Shown here: positions 6,115 through 13,257 of the stretch, piece by piece | Numbering within the stretch: the first letter of the stretch is position 1 | How the letters are laid out: every line of letters starts with the position of its first letter | NCBI GenBank assembly: GCA_016880375.1 | Contig: JAEHDO010000158.1 | Location: forward strand, 1-19,885 | Direction: 5' to 3' | Origin: Betaproteobacteria bacterium | GTDB lineage: Bacteria; Pseudomonadota; Gammaproteobacteria; Burkholderiales; Rhodocyclaceae | Length of the DNA stretch: 19,885 bases | Position numbers and translations under genes: made by a program | Notes under the pieces: model-generated | What the model was told of the DNA's origin: nothing | The model's input: only the letters and a program-made list of their open reading frames with translations | Database searches by the model: none

Positions 6115-7957
6115 GTATTGCCTGTTTCACCCTTTCTGCAATGCTCCGGGCGTCCAGGCCCAACTGTGCCAGGAGGGTGACGGAATCGCCGTGTTCGGTG
6201 AAGCGGTCGGGCAGGCCGAAGCGCAGCAGGCGGGTATTCAGGCCTTGCTCTTCGAGCGAACGGGAGACTTCCGCGCCGGCACCGCCGATGACGGCATTTT
6301 CCTCCAGGGAGACGAGCAAGTCATGGCCAAAGGCCAGTTCCCTGATCAGGGCATGGTCGAGCGGCTTGATGAAGCGCATGTTGGCGACGGTGGCATCCAA
6401 TATTTCGCCCGCCTCGAGGGCCGGGGCCAGCATGCTGCCGAAGGCGAGCAGGGCGATGCGCGATCCCGGGCGGCGGATGTCGCCCTTGCCGAGCGGCAGG
6501 GCGGTCAGCGGCTTCTGCGGTGCTACGCCGGGGCCGTGGCCGCGCGGATAGCGCACGGCGCTGGGGCCGTCGTGGAGAAAGGCCGTGGTGAGCATTTGCC
6601 GGCATTCGTTCTCGTCGGCGGGTGCCATGACCAGCATGTTCGGCACGCAGGTCAGGTAGGACAGGTCGAAGGCGCCATTGTGCGTGGCGCCATCGGCGCC
6701 GACGAGGCCGCCGCGATCGAGCGCCAGCATCACCGGCAGATTCTGCAGGGCAATGTCGTGGATGAGCTGGTCGTAGGCGCGCTGCAGGAAGGTCGAGTAG
6801 ATTGCCACCACCGGCTTGATGCCCTCGCAGGCGAGACCGGCGGCGAAAGTCAGGGCGTGCTGCTCGGCGATGCCGACATCGTGGAAGCGCTGCGGGTATT
6901 CATCGGCGAAGCGCACCATGCCGGAACCTTCGCGCATGGCCGGCGTGATGGCGACGAGTCGTGCGTCCTGCGCTGCCATGTCGCACAGCCAGTCGCCAAA
7001 GACCTGGGTGTAGGTGGGGCCGCCGCCCTTGCCCTGCTGGATGCCGTTCTCGCTGTCGAACTTCGATACGCCGTGGTAGAGCACCGGGTCGGCTTCGGCC
7101 AGCTTGTAGCCCTGGCCTTTCTTGGTGATGACGTGCAGGAACTGCGGACCCTTCAATTCGGCGATGTTCTTCAGCGTCGGCACCAGCGAATCGAGGTCGT
7201 GGCCGTCGATCGGGCCGATGTAGTTGAAGCCGAATTCCTCGAACAGGGTGCCCGGCGTGACCATGCCCTTGATGTGTTCCTCGGTGCGCTTGGCGAATTC
7301 CAGCAGCGAGGGGGAGACGCCGAGCACCTTCTCGCCGGCGCGGCGCGCTGCATTGAAGGCATGCCCGGAAAACAGGCGCGCCAGGTACTTGTTGAGTGCC
7401 CCCACCGGCGGCGAGATCGACATGTCGTTGTCGTTGAGGATGACCAGCAGGTTGGCGTCCGCCACGCCGGCGTTGTTGAGGGCCTCGAAAGCCATGCCGG
7501 CCGTCATGGCACCGTCGCCGATGATGGCGACGACGTGCTTCTGCTCGCCCTTGTCGCGCGCGCCGATGGCCATGCCCAGCGCCGCCGAGATGGAGGTAGA
7601 CGAATGCCCGGTGCCGAAGGTGTCGTAGGGGCTTTCGTCGCGGCGCGGAAAGCCGGAGACGCCGCCCAGCATGCGCAGCTTCGCCATGCCGGCACGGCGG
7701 CCGGTGAGCACCTTGTGGGCATAGGTCTGGTGGCCGACGTCCCATACCAGCCGATCCTCTGGCGTGTTGAAAACGTAGTGCAGGGCGATGGTGAGCTCCA
7801 CCGTGCCGAGGTTCGAAGAAAGATGGCCGCCGGTCTTCGACACCGACTCGATGAGGAATTCGCGCAGTTCCTGCGCCAGTTGCGGCAATTGCTTGCGCTC
7901 GATCTGGCGCAATTCGGCGGGGCTGTTGACGGTATCGAGGAGGGGATAGGCGGACAT
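6107..7957 (-). CDS. dxs: 1-deoxy-D-xylulose-5-phosphate synthase
   Basis: A 616-residue thiamine-diphosphate enzyme that joins pyruvate and glyceraldehyde 3-phosphate to give DXP, the first step of the MEP isoprenoid pathway and a source of thiamine and pyridoxal precursors. Motifs: GGHLSSNLG with His45, [11 protein letters not shown] with His76, the ThDP-binding GDGAMTAG (147-154) to NDN (175-177), and in the second domain [17 protein letters not shown] ([16 protein letters not shown]) and [15 protein letters not shown]. Length is normal. The ATG at 7955-7957 gives the standard start [16 protein letters not shown]; the longer open frame upstream is a shadow of ispA. It starts eight bases after the ispA stop, as the third gene of xseB-ispA-dxs. 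Confidence 0.97.
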   Translation of the reverse strand: MSAYPLLDTVNSPAELRQIERKQLPQLAQELREFLIESVSKTGGHLSSNLGTVELTIALHYVFNTPEDRLVWDVGHQTYAHKVLTGRRAGMAKLRMLGGVSGFPRRDESPYDTFGTGHSSTSISAALGMAIGARDKGEQKHVVAIIGDGAMTAGMAFEALNNAGVADANLLVILNDNDMSISPPVGALNKYLARLFSGHAFNAARRAGEKVLGVSPSLLEFAKRTEEHIKGMVTPGTLFEEFGFNYIGPIDGHDLDSLVPTLKNIAELKGPQFLHVITKKGQGYKLAEADPVLYHGVSKFDSENGIQQGKGGGPTYTQVFGDWLCDMAAQDARLVAITPAMREGSGMVRFADEYPQRFHDVGIAEQHALTFAAGLACEGIKPVVAIYSTFLQRAYDQLIHDIALQNLPVMLALDRGGLVGADGATHNGAFDLSYLTCVPNMLVMAPADENECRQMLTTAFLHDGPSAVRYPRGHGPGVAPQKPLTALPLGKGDIRRPGSRIALLAFGSMLAPALEAGEILDATVANMRFIKPLDHALIRELAFGHDLLVSLEENAVIGGAGAEVSRSLEEQGLNTRLLRFGLPDRFTEHGDSVTLLAQLGLDARSIAERVKQAILE

Positions 7958-7965
7958 GAAGTGCT

Positions 7966-8853
7966 TCAGAACTTGCGGGTGACGATGAAATGGGCCAGTT
8001 CGTGCAGGCGGCGGCCGCGCTCGCCGAAGGTCTCGATGGCCTGGCGCGCCTCGCGGCGCAGGGTGTCCGCCATCTCGCGCGCCTCGGCCAGGCCCATGGC
8101 GCTGACATAGGTGGCCTTGCCCTGGGCAGCGTCCTTGCCGGCGGTCTTGCCGAGCGTGGCCGTGCTGGCCTCGGTGTCGAGAATGTCGTCGACCACCTGG
8201 AACAGCAGGCCGATGCGCTTGGCGAAGTGGTCGAGGCGCGCCATCTCCTCTTCGGGCAGCGGTCTGCCGCATTGCGCGCCGAGAAGGATCGCGGCGCGGA
8301 TCAGTGCGCCGGTCTTGTGCACGTGCATGAACTCCAGTTCGGCGCGCGTCAATTGCTGCCCTGTGCCCTGGATGTCGATCATCTGGCCGCCGGCCATGCC
8401 GCGCGAGCTGGCGGCCTGCGCCAGGAGGCGAAGCATGCCGAGCTGACGTCGCGGGTCATCGGCCAGCACGTGGTCGGAGAGCAGAAGGAAAGCCTGGGAT
8501 TGCAGCGCATCGCCGACGAGGAGCGCAGTGGCCTCGTCGTACTCGACATGACAGGTGGGCTTGCCGCGGCGCAGGACATCGTCGTCCATGCAGGGCAGGT
8601 CGTCGTGCACCAGGGAGTAGGCGTGAATCATCTCGACGGCGCAGCCGGCGATGTCGAGCCGCGCCGGGTCGGCGCCGGCGAGTTCTCCGGCAGCCTGGCA
8701 GAGCAGCGGGCGGACGCGCTTGCCGCCGCCGAGCGTGGCGTAGCGCATGGCCCGGTGCAGGCGTTGCGGAGCAATGTCGGCGCCGGGCAGCAGATTCTCC
8801 AGGGCACGCTCGGTGCGCTGCTGCACGGCAGTCATCCAGCTTTGGAAGTCCAT
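7966..8853 (-). CDS. ispA: (2E,6E)-farnesyl diphosphate synthase
   Basis: A 295-residue all-helical prenyltransferase that builds farnesyl diphosphate from IPP and DMAPP. The first aspartate-rich motif is DDLPCMDD (84-91) with the two-residue insertion typical of bacterial farnesyl synthases. The second is DDILD (222-226). [10 protein letters not shown] (42-51) is the substrate-binding stretch and [16 protein letters not shown] (235-250) is also characteristic. The ATG at 8851-8853 gives a standard N-terminus. It lies nine bases after xseB and eight before dxs, so the three are almost certainly one transcript. Geranyl diphosphate synthases are close relatives, but the neighbourhood fits ispA. 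Confidence 0.95.
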   Translation of the reverse strand: MDFQSWMTAVQQRTERALENLLPGADIAPQRLHRAMRYATLGGGKRVRPLLCQAAGELAGADPARLDIAGCAVEMIHAYSLVHDDLPCMDDDVLRRGKPTCHVEYDEATALLVGDALQSQAFLLLSDHVLADDPRRQLGMLRLLAQAASSRGMAGGQMIDIQGTGQQLTRAELEFMHVHKTGALIRAAILLGAQCGRPLPEEEMARLDHFAKRIGLLFQVVDDILDTEASTATLGKTAGKDAAQGKATYVSAMGLAEAREMADTLRREARQAIETFGERGRRLHELAHFIVTRKF

Positions 8854-8862
8854 CTTGATACG

Positions 8863-9099
8863 TCAGTCTTCCGAGCGCGGCAAATCCTGCAACTGGCCCG
8901 CCTCCAGAATCTGGATTTTCTGCTCAGCCGCGGCCAGCGCACCCTGGCAATGCTTGAGCAGCATCGCGCCGCGCTGGTAGGCGGCGAGCGACTCTTCAAG
9001 GCTGAGCTTGCCGGCTTCCATGCCCTGCACGATGGATTCCAGTTCGGCCAGCGCCGCCTCGAAGGATTGAGGCGGCTTGTCGTTTGCAGCTTGGCTCAT
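8863..9099 (-). CDS. xseB: Exodeoxyribonuclease VII small subunit
   Basis: A 78-residue helical protein with the XseB pattern FEAALAELESIVQGMEAG, then LSLEESLAAYQRG and AEQKIQIL. With XseA (not in this window) it forms exonuclease VII, which degrades single-stranded DNA to oligonucleotides. The ATG at 9097-9099 gives the usual length; a TTG at 9124-9126 would add nine residues. No good ribosome site precedes the ATG. First gene of xseB-ispA-dxs, an order common in proteobacteria. Confidence 0.93.
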   Translation of the reverse strand: MSQAANDKPPQSFEAALAELESIVQGMEAGKLSLEESLAAYQRGAMLLKHCQGALAAAEQKIQILEAGQLQDLPRSED

Positions 9100-9125
9100 T
9101 GGGGAGTGTTGAACGGCAAAACGCA

Positions 9126-9131
9126 ATCATA
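9126..9131 (-). promoter_or_regulatory. Possible -10 box for xseB-ispA-dxs
   Basis: On the minus strand 9131-9126 reads TATGAT, one mismatch from consensus, 26 bases before the xseB ATG. At 17 bases upstream the -35 position reads GTGCCC, a poor match, so this is only a candidate. Confidence 0.35.
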
Positions 9132-9167
9132 GCGTATTGCCTTCATCCGGGCACGCGGCGCTTCGAC

Positions 9168-9173
9168 TATACT
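9168..9173 (+). promoter_or_regulatory. Possible -10 box for the DMT transporter gene
   Basis: TATACT at 9168-9173 differs from consensus at one position and lies in the 145-base divergent gap between xseB and the transporter start. No good -35 sequence sits 16-18 bases upstream. Confidence 0.3.
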
Positions 9174-9244
9174 CAGCGGCTTTTCGCAATGTCGCCAACG
9201 AGTTGATGCCTTTTCGCGCTCGCGGCGCGGACAAATTGATTCAC

Positions 9245-10105
9245 ATGCAATTGCAATCCCTCTGGATGGTCGCGGCGAGTGCACTGTTCGCCTGCATGGG
9301 TGTCTGCGTCAAGCTGGGTGCCAGCCTGTTCTCCGCCGCGGAACTGGTGTTCTATCGCGGCGCCATCGCTCTCGTGCTCCTGTGGGGGTTCGTGCTCGTG
9401 CGGCATCTGCCGTTGGCAACTAGGCATTGGCGCGCGCATCTGTGGCGTGGCCTGACCGGTTCCGTCTCGCTGGTGCTGTATTTCTACGCCATCAGCGTCC
9501 TGCCGCTGGCGACGGCGGTGACCCTCAACTACACTTCGCCGCTGTTTCTTGCCCTCATCCTGGCGTTCTGGGCCGGCGAGCGCGTGCGCTGGACGCTCGC
9601 CCTCGCTCTGGCACTGGGGCTGGCCGGTGTGGTCTTGCTGCTGCGGCCGAGCCTTGCGGCGGACCAATGGCTGGGCGGCCTGGCGGCGCTTGCCTCGGGC
9701 GCCGGGGCCGGCGTGGCATTCTTCCACGTCCGGCAGCTGGGGCGCCTGGGAGAGCCGGAATGGCGCACGGTCTTCTATTTCTCCCTGACATCGGCCCTGA
9801 TCGGGCTGCCCTGGCTGCTGGCGAGCCAGACCGTGCATGCCGTCAGCGGCCAGGGTGCCTTGCTGGTGCTTGGCGTCGGCGGTTTCGGTGCGCTGGCGCA
9901 ACTGGCCATGACGCGGGCCTACAAGCGGGGCGGCACGCTGTTCTCGGCCAGCCTGGCCTATAGCACGGTGATCTTCGCCAGCCTGTTCGGCGTGCTGCTG
10001 TGGGACGAGGTCTTGCCGCTGCCGGCCTGGCTGGGCATCGGGCTGATTGTCGCCAGCGGATTGCTGGCCTCGGCGCAATCGCGTGCGCCGGTCGAGCAGG
10101 ATTGA
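9245..10105 (+). CDS. EamA/DMT-superfamily membrane transporter
   Basis: A 286-residue inner-membrane protein with about ten hydrophobic segments in two EamA repeats. Repeat one begins SLWMVAASALFACMGVCVKL, includes ELVFYRGAIALVLLW, and has PLATAVTLNYTSPLFLALI, typical of the RhaT/YedA-like drug and metabolite transporters. Repeat two includes GFGALAQLAMTRAYKRGG and a final helix LPAWLGIGLIVASGLLA. The substrate cannot be told from sequence; exporters of amino acids or other small metabolites are common in the family. I chose the ATG at 9245 because it gives the usual short N-terminus; an ATG at 9206 would add 13 residues. Neither has a strong ribosome site. Confidence 0.88.
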   Translation: MQLQSLWMVAASALFACMGVCVKLGASLFSAAELVFYRGAIALVLLWGFVLVRHLPLATRHWRAHLWRGLTGSVSLVLYFYAISVLPLATAVTLNYTSPLFLALILAFWAGERVRWTLALALALGLAGVVLLLRPSLAADQWLGGLAALASGAGAGVAFFHVRQLGRLGEPEWRTVFYFSLTSALIGLPWLLASQTVHAVSGQGALLVLGVGGFGALAQLAMTRAYKRGGTLFSASLAYSTVIFASLFGVLLWDEVLPLPAWLGIGLIVASGLLASAQSRAPVEQD

Positions 10106-10138
10106 TATAGTGAGAATCGAAAATCACCGGGAGGCAAC

Positions 10139-10483
10139 ATGATCGTCACCGACCACAAGGACAAGCTGGTCACCGTCACCGTTTATGGCGAATTCACCCT
10201 GGCCGACTACAGGGAGTTCGAGGAGCTGGTCAATTTCAAGGTCAAGTTCGAGGGACAGGTCAACCTGCTGTTCGACCTGCGCCAGATGGCCGACTTCACG
10301 CTGGACATGGCCTGGGAGGAGATCAAGTTCTCGCGCGCCCACAGCCACGATTTCGGCAAGATCGCCGTGCTGACGGATTCGCAGTGGGTGACCTGGAGCG
10401 CCTGGCTGTCGCAGATCTTCGTCGATGCCGACCTGCAGGTCTTCGACGACGAGCAGGAAGCCCGCAGCTGGCTGCTGGCATGA
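10139..10483 (+). CDS. SpoIIAA-like (STAS-fold) protein
   Basis: A 114-residue soluble protein that resembles the SpoIIAA-like family (DUF3478). Visible family features are the opening strands (LVTVTVYGEFTLADYREFEE), LLFDLRQM at 63-70, and the late FSRAHSHDFGKIAVLTDSQW followed by DEQEARSWL. The fold is related to anti-sigma-factor antagonists and lipid-binding CRAL-TRIO proteins, but no function is established and no phosphorylatable serine can be assigned. GGGAGG at 10129-10134 is a strong ribosome site for the ATG at 10139. Its TGA overlaps the start of the sulfurtransferase gene (ATGA at 10480), so the two are translationally coupled. Confidence 0.85.
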   Translation: MIVTDHKDKLVTVTVYGEFTLADYREFEELVNFKVKFEGQVNLLFDLRQMADFTLDMAWEEIKFSRAHSHDFGKIAVLTDSQWVTWSAWLSQIFVDADLQVFDDEQEARSWLLA

Positions 10484-11334
10484 AGGTCTTCAACACCCTG
10501 GTCAGTGCTGCGGACCTGGCGCATCACCTGCACGATGCGCGCTGGCGCGTTTTCGACTGCTCCTTCGACCTGGTGCATACCCATGCCGGCGAGCTGGCCT
10601 ACCGCGAAGTGCATATCCCGGGCGCGATCTACGCGCATCTCGAGCGCGACCTGTCCGGCCCGCTCGGCGGCAGGAACGGCCGCCATCCGCTGCCGGACCC
10701 GGCGCGCTTCGCCGCCAAGCTGGGCGAGTGGGGCGTCGGCAACGATACCCAGGTGGTGGTCTACGACGATGCCGGCGGCACCTACGCCGTGCGCCTGTGG
10801 TGGATGCTGCGCTGGCTCGGCCACGACGCCGTCGCCCTGCTCGACGGCGGCATCAACGCCTGGGAGGCGGCCGGCCATGAAACGACCGATGCGGAAACGC
10901 AGCATCCCCATGCGGTGTTCCTGCCGCGCCTGCGACCGGAGCTGGCGGTGGATGCGCGCTTCGTGGAGAAAAGTCAGTCTGCGCAGGACGGCGTCAGGCT
11001 GCTGGATGCGCGCAATCCGCAGCGCTTTCGCGGCGAAAACGAGACGCTCGACCCGGTCGCCGGCCACATTCCCGGCGCGGTGAACCGCTTCTTCAAGGAC
11101 AACCTGCTGCCCGACGGCCGTTTCAAGCCGGCGGAGGTGCTGCGCGCCGAGTATGCGCAACTCCTCGCCGGGATTGGCGCGCAGGATGTCGTGCATTCCT
11201 GCGGCTCGGGGGTGACGGCCTGCCACAACCTGCTGGCGATGGAAGTGGCCGGACTTGCCGGTTCGCGCATCTATCCCGGTTCCTGGAGCGAGTGGTGCGC
11301 CGACCCCGCGCGGCCGGTGGCGACCGGTCCTTGA
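10480..11334 (+). CDS. sseA: 3-mercaptopyruvate/thiosulfate sulfurtransferase (two rhodanese domains)
   Basis: A 284-residue protein with two rhodanese domains. The first (about 1-135) includes VHIPGAIYAHLERDLS and YDDAGGTYAVRLWW but has no active cysteine, as usual. The second (about 150-280) has LLDARNPQRFRG, AGHIPGAVN and the active loop CGSGVTA at 241-247. The CGSGVT loop is that of mercaptopyruvate sulfurtransferases, whereas thiosulfate-preferring rhodaneses have CRKGVT, so Cys241 probably takes sulfur from 3-mercaptopyruvate. There is no signal peptide, so it is cytoplasmic. The ATG at 10480 overlaps the previous stop; longer in-frame extension upstream only shadows that gene. Substrate preference is inferred from the loop alone. 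Confidence 0.92.
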   Translation: MKVFNTLVSAADLAHHLHDARWRVFDCSFDLVHTHAGELAYREVHIPGAIYAHLERDLSGPLGGRNGRHPLPDPARFAAKLGEWGVGNDTQVVVYDDAGGTYAVRLWWMLRWLGHDAVALLDGGINAWEAAGHETTDAETQHPHAVFLPRLRPELAVDARFVEKSQSAQDGVRLLDARNPQRFRGENETLDPVAGHIPGAVNRFFKDNLLPDGRFKPAEVLRAEYAQLLAGIGAQDVVHSCGSGVTACHNLLAMEVAGLAGSRIYPGSWSEWCADPARPVATGP

Positions 11335-11356
11335 AGCTGCGAGTGTCGGCAATAGC

Positions 11357-11722
11357 GTGCTCGCCGATCTCATCCTCGTCATTCACTTCTGCATTGCCGG
11401 CTTCATCACGGCCGGCTTCCTGTTGATTCCGCTCGGTGCCGCGCTCGGCTGGCGCTGGGTGCGGCATCGCCGCTTGCGCCTCGTCCATGCCGGCGCAATC
11501 GCTTTCGTCGCAATAGAGTCCCTGGCCGGCATCGCCTGCCCGCTGACCGTGTGGGAGGACAGATTGCGCGGAGAAATGACCGGGGCGACAGGCTTCGTCG
11601 GGCAGTGGCTCGGCCGGCTGCTCTACTGGGATTTTCCCGCCGCGGTGTTTTCGGCGCTCTATGCCGGCTTGGCGCTGCTGGCGGCCTGGCTCTGGCGCCG
11701 GATTCCGCCTCAGGCGCCGTGA
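11357..11722 (+). CDS. DUF2784 family membrane protein
   Basis: A small integral membrane protein of about 121 residues with three to four hydrophobic helices. LADLILVIHFCIAGFI at the start and IACPLTVWEDRLRGEMT at 59-75 are the marks of DUF2784. The function of the family is unknown to me. I chose the GTG at 11357 because it gives the family N-terminus; the open frame extends further back only inside the sulfurtransferase gene. It starts 22 bases after that gene, probably in the same transcript. Its last 13 bases overlap the 3' end of queG on the other strand. Confidence 0.82.
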   Translation: MLADLILVIHFCIAGFITAGFLLIPLGAALGWRWVRHRRLRLVHAGAIAFVAIESLAGIACPLTVWEDRLRGEMTGATGFVGQWLGRLLYWDFPAAVFSALYAGLALLAAWLWRRIPPQAP

Positions 11723-12783
11723 CGCGCCAGCGCCCAGGCGACATGCTCGCGCACCAGCGCCGAGGCATGATCGCGGCGTGCTTCCAGCGCAGCGACGACA
11801 TCCGGCGACGTCGGCGCATTGCCCAGGCCCACGGCGAGATTGCGCAGCCAGCGCTCGTGGCCGATGCGGTGGATGGCGCTGCCGGCCAGTCGCGTCTTGA
11901 ATTCCGCTTCGGTCCACGCGAACAGCGCGACCAGGCTGGCGCTGTCGAGGCCGTGGCGCACGGAAAAGTCAGTCTCCAAGGTACGGCGCGCGAAACGGTT
12001 CCATGGGCAAACGAGCTGGCAGTCGTCGCAGCCGTAGACGCGGTTGCCGATCAGCGGCCGCAGTTCCTCGGGGATGGCGCCCTTCAGCTCGATGGTGAGA
12101 TAGGAGATGCAGCGGCGCGCGTCGACCGTGTACGGTGCGACGATGGCCTGCGTCGGGCAGCCGTCGAGGCAGGCGCGGCAGCTGCCGCAATGGTCTTCCT
12201 GCGGGCTGTCTGCCGGCAAGGGCAGGTCGATGTAGATCTCGCCGAGGAAAAAGTAGGAACCGGCCTCTCGCGTCAGCAGCAGCGTGTGCTTGCCGCGCCA
12301 GCCGAGGCCGCCCCTTTCCGCCAGCGCCACCTCCTGCACCGGCGCGGAGTCGGTGAACACGCGATGGCCGAAAGGGCCGGTTTCCGCGGCGATGCGCTCG
12401 GCCAGCTTCTGCAGCCGCGCGCGCAGCAGCTTGTGATAGTCGCGGCCGAGCGCATAGCGCGAAATGGCGGCGCGCGCGCCGTCGGCCAGCACCGTCTCCA
12501 TCGGCTTGGCCTGCGGCAGGTAGTTCATGCGTGCCGTAATGACGCTGACTGTGCCGGGCACCAGTTCGGCCGGACGCGAGCGCTTGGTCCCATGGCTTGC
12601 CATATAATCCATCTCGCCGTGAAAGCCGGCTTCGAGCCACGCCGCCAGATCGGCTTCCGCGGCGTCGAGCGCCGTATCGGCAAAGCCAATGGCATCAAAT
12701 CCCAGCTCCCGCCCCCATTGCCTGATGCGCGCGGCGAGTTCAACCCCATCGATGGAGCGTGCGTTTTGCATAGTGAGGATCAT
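11710..12783 (-). CDS. queG: Epoxyqueuosine reductase QueG
   Basis: A 357-residue cobalamin-dependent iron-sulfur enzyme that reduces epoxyqueuosine to queuosine at position 34 of tRNAs for Tyr, His, Asn and Asp. Visible: FTDSAPVQE (143-151) with Asp145, the usual catalytic acid, GWRGKHTLL (161-169), and two ferredoxin-like cysteine sets, Cys199-202-205-209 (CGSCRACLDGCP) and Cys225 with Cys252-255-259 (CDDCQLVCP). The C-terminal helical repeats (310-357) match family members. The ATG at 12781-12783 has AAGG seven bases upstream; an internal ATG at 12769-12771 lacks one. It starts three bases from the tsaE start on the other strand, and its 3' end overlaps the DUF2784 gene. Confidence 0.95.
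   Translation of the reverse strand: MILTMQNARSIDGVELAARIRQWGRELGFDAIGFADTALDAAEADLAAWLEAGFHGEMDYMASHGTKRSRPAELVPGTVSVITARMNYLPQAKPMETVLADGARAAISRYALGRDYHKLLRARLQKLAERIAAETGPFGHRVFTDSAPVQEVALAERGGLGWRGKHTLLLTREAGSYFFLGEIYIDLPLPADSPQEDHCGSCRACLDGCPTQAIVAPYTVDARRCISYLTIELKGAIPEELRPLIGNRVYGCDDCQLVCPWNRFARRTLETDFSVRHGLDSASLVALFAWTEAEFKTRLAGSAIHRIGHERWLRNLAVGLGNAPTSPDVVAALEARRDHASALVREHVAWALARHGA
12775..12779 (+). promoter_or_regulatory. Ribosome binding site that decides the TTG start of tsaE
   Basis: GAGGA at 12775-12779, seven bases before the TTG at 12787. No ATG or GTG in the frame gives a plausible TsaE N-terminus. The site lies inside the first codons of queG on the opposite strand. Confidence 0.55.
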
Positions 12784-12786
12784 AAC

Positions 12787-13257
12787 TTGACCTTGGGCCT
12801 GCCCGACGAGGCGGCGACCCTGGTGCTGGGCGCGCAGCTGGCCCAGGCGCTGGTGCCGGGACTGGTGATTTACCTCGAGGGAGAACTCGGCAGCGGCAAG
12901 ACGACCCTCGTGCGGGGGGGGCTGCGCGGCCTCGGCTATGCGGGAAATGTGAAAAGTCCGACGTATACTTTGGTTGAACTTTATGCTATTTCTAGTTTAA
13001 ACTTGCATCACTTTGATTTTTATAGGTTCAGCCAGCCGGAAGAATACCTTGATGCAGGCTTGGACGAATACTTCCAAAGCGGGGCGGTCTGCCTCGTCGA
13101 ATGGCCTGACAAGGCAGGGACTTATCTTGCCCCGGCCGACCTGCGCATCGTGCTTTCCATCGAGGGTGGCGGTCGGCGTGCCGAACTCATCCCTCTCACC
13201 GAAGCGGGGCGATCGTGTCTGAGCCGGCTCCGCAATTCCGCCGCCGCGACTTCCTGA
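12787..13257 (+). CDS. tsaE: tRNA threonylcarbamoyladenosine synthesis ATPase TsaE
   Basis: A 156-residue P-loop ATPase that with TsaB and TsaD installs the t6A37 modification on ANN-decoding tRNAs. Visible: LPDEAATL (5-12), Walker A GELGSGKTT (32-40), VKSPTYTLVE (55-64), HFDFYR (75-80) with Asp77, and CLVEWPD (102-108). I chose the TTG at 12787 because GAGGA at 12775-12779 precedes it by seven bases and the length matches the family; another TTG at 12766 is possible. Residues 59-81 are encoded by a strikingly AT-rich stretch, although the protein there is ordinary. The last 43 bases overlap the amidase gene. In Escherichia coli tsaE likewise precedes an amidase gene and lies near queG. Confidence 0.95.
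   Translation: MTLGLPDEAATLVLGAQLAQALVPGLVIYLEGELGSGKTTLVRGGLRGLGYAGNVKSPTYTLVELYAISSLNLHHFDFYRFSQPEEYLDAGLDEYFQSGAVCLVEWPDKAGTYLAPADLRIVLSIEGGGRRAELIPLTEAGRSCLSRLRNSAAATS
12971..13034. repeat. Inverted repeat flanking an AT-rich segment in tsaE
   Basis: TGGTTGAAC at 12971-12979 pairs with GTTCAGCCA at 13026-13034: nine pairs, one of them G-T. Between them lies an AT-rich segment with a perfect 10-bp palindrome AGTTTAAACT at 12994-13003 and a short ATGC/GCAT pair (12983-12986 with 13005-13008). The arms fall within tsaE codons. Whether this acts as RNA structure or as a DNA site is unknown. Confidence 0.45.

Noticed and set aside
5732..8110. A 792-codon plus-strand frame antisense to folE2 and dxs
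   Set aside because: Both opposite-strand genes are unambiguous; the antisense product has no family resemblance and no start signal.
12955..13035. Recent insertion of foreign DNA into tsaE
   Set aside because: The protein sequence across the AT-rich island aligns with normal TsaE in both length and motifs, so nothing has been inserted.
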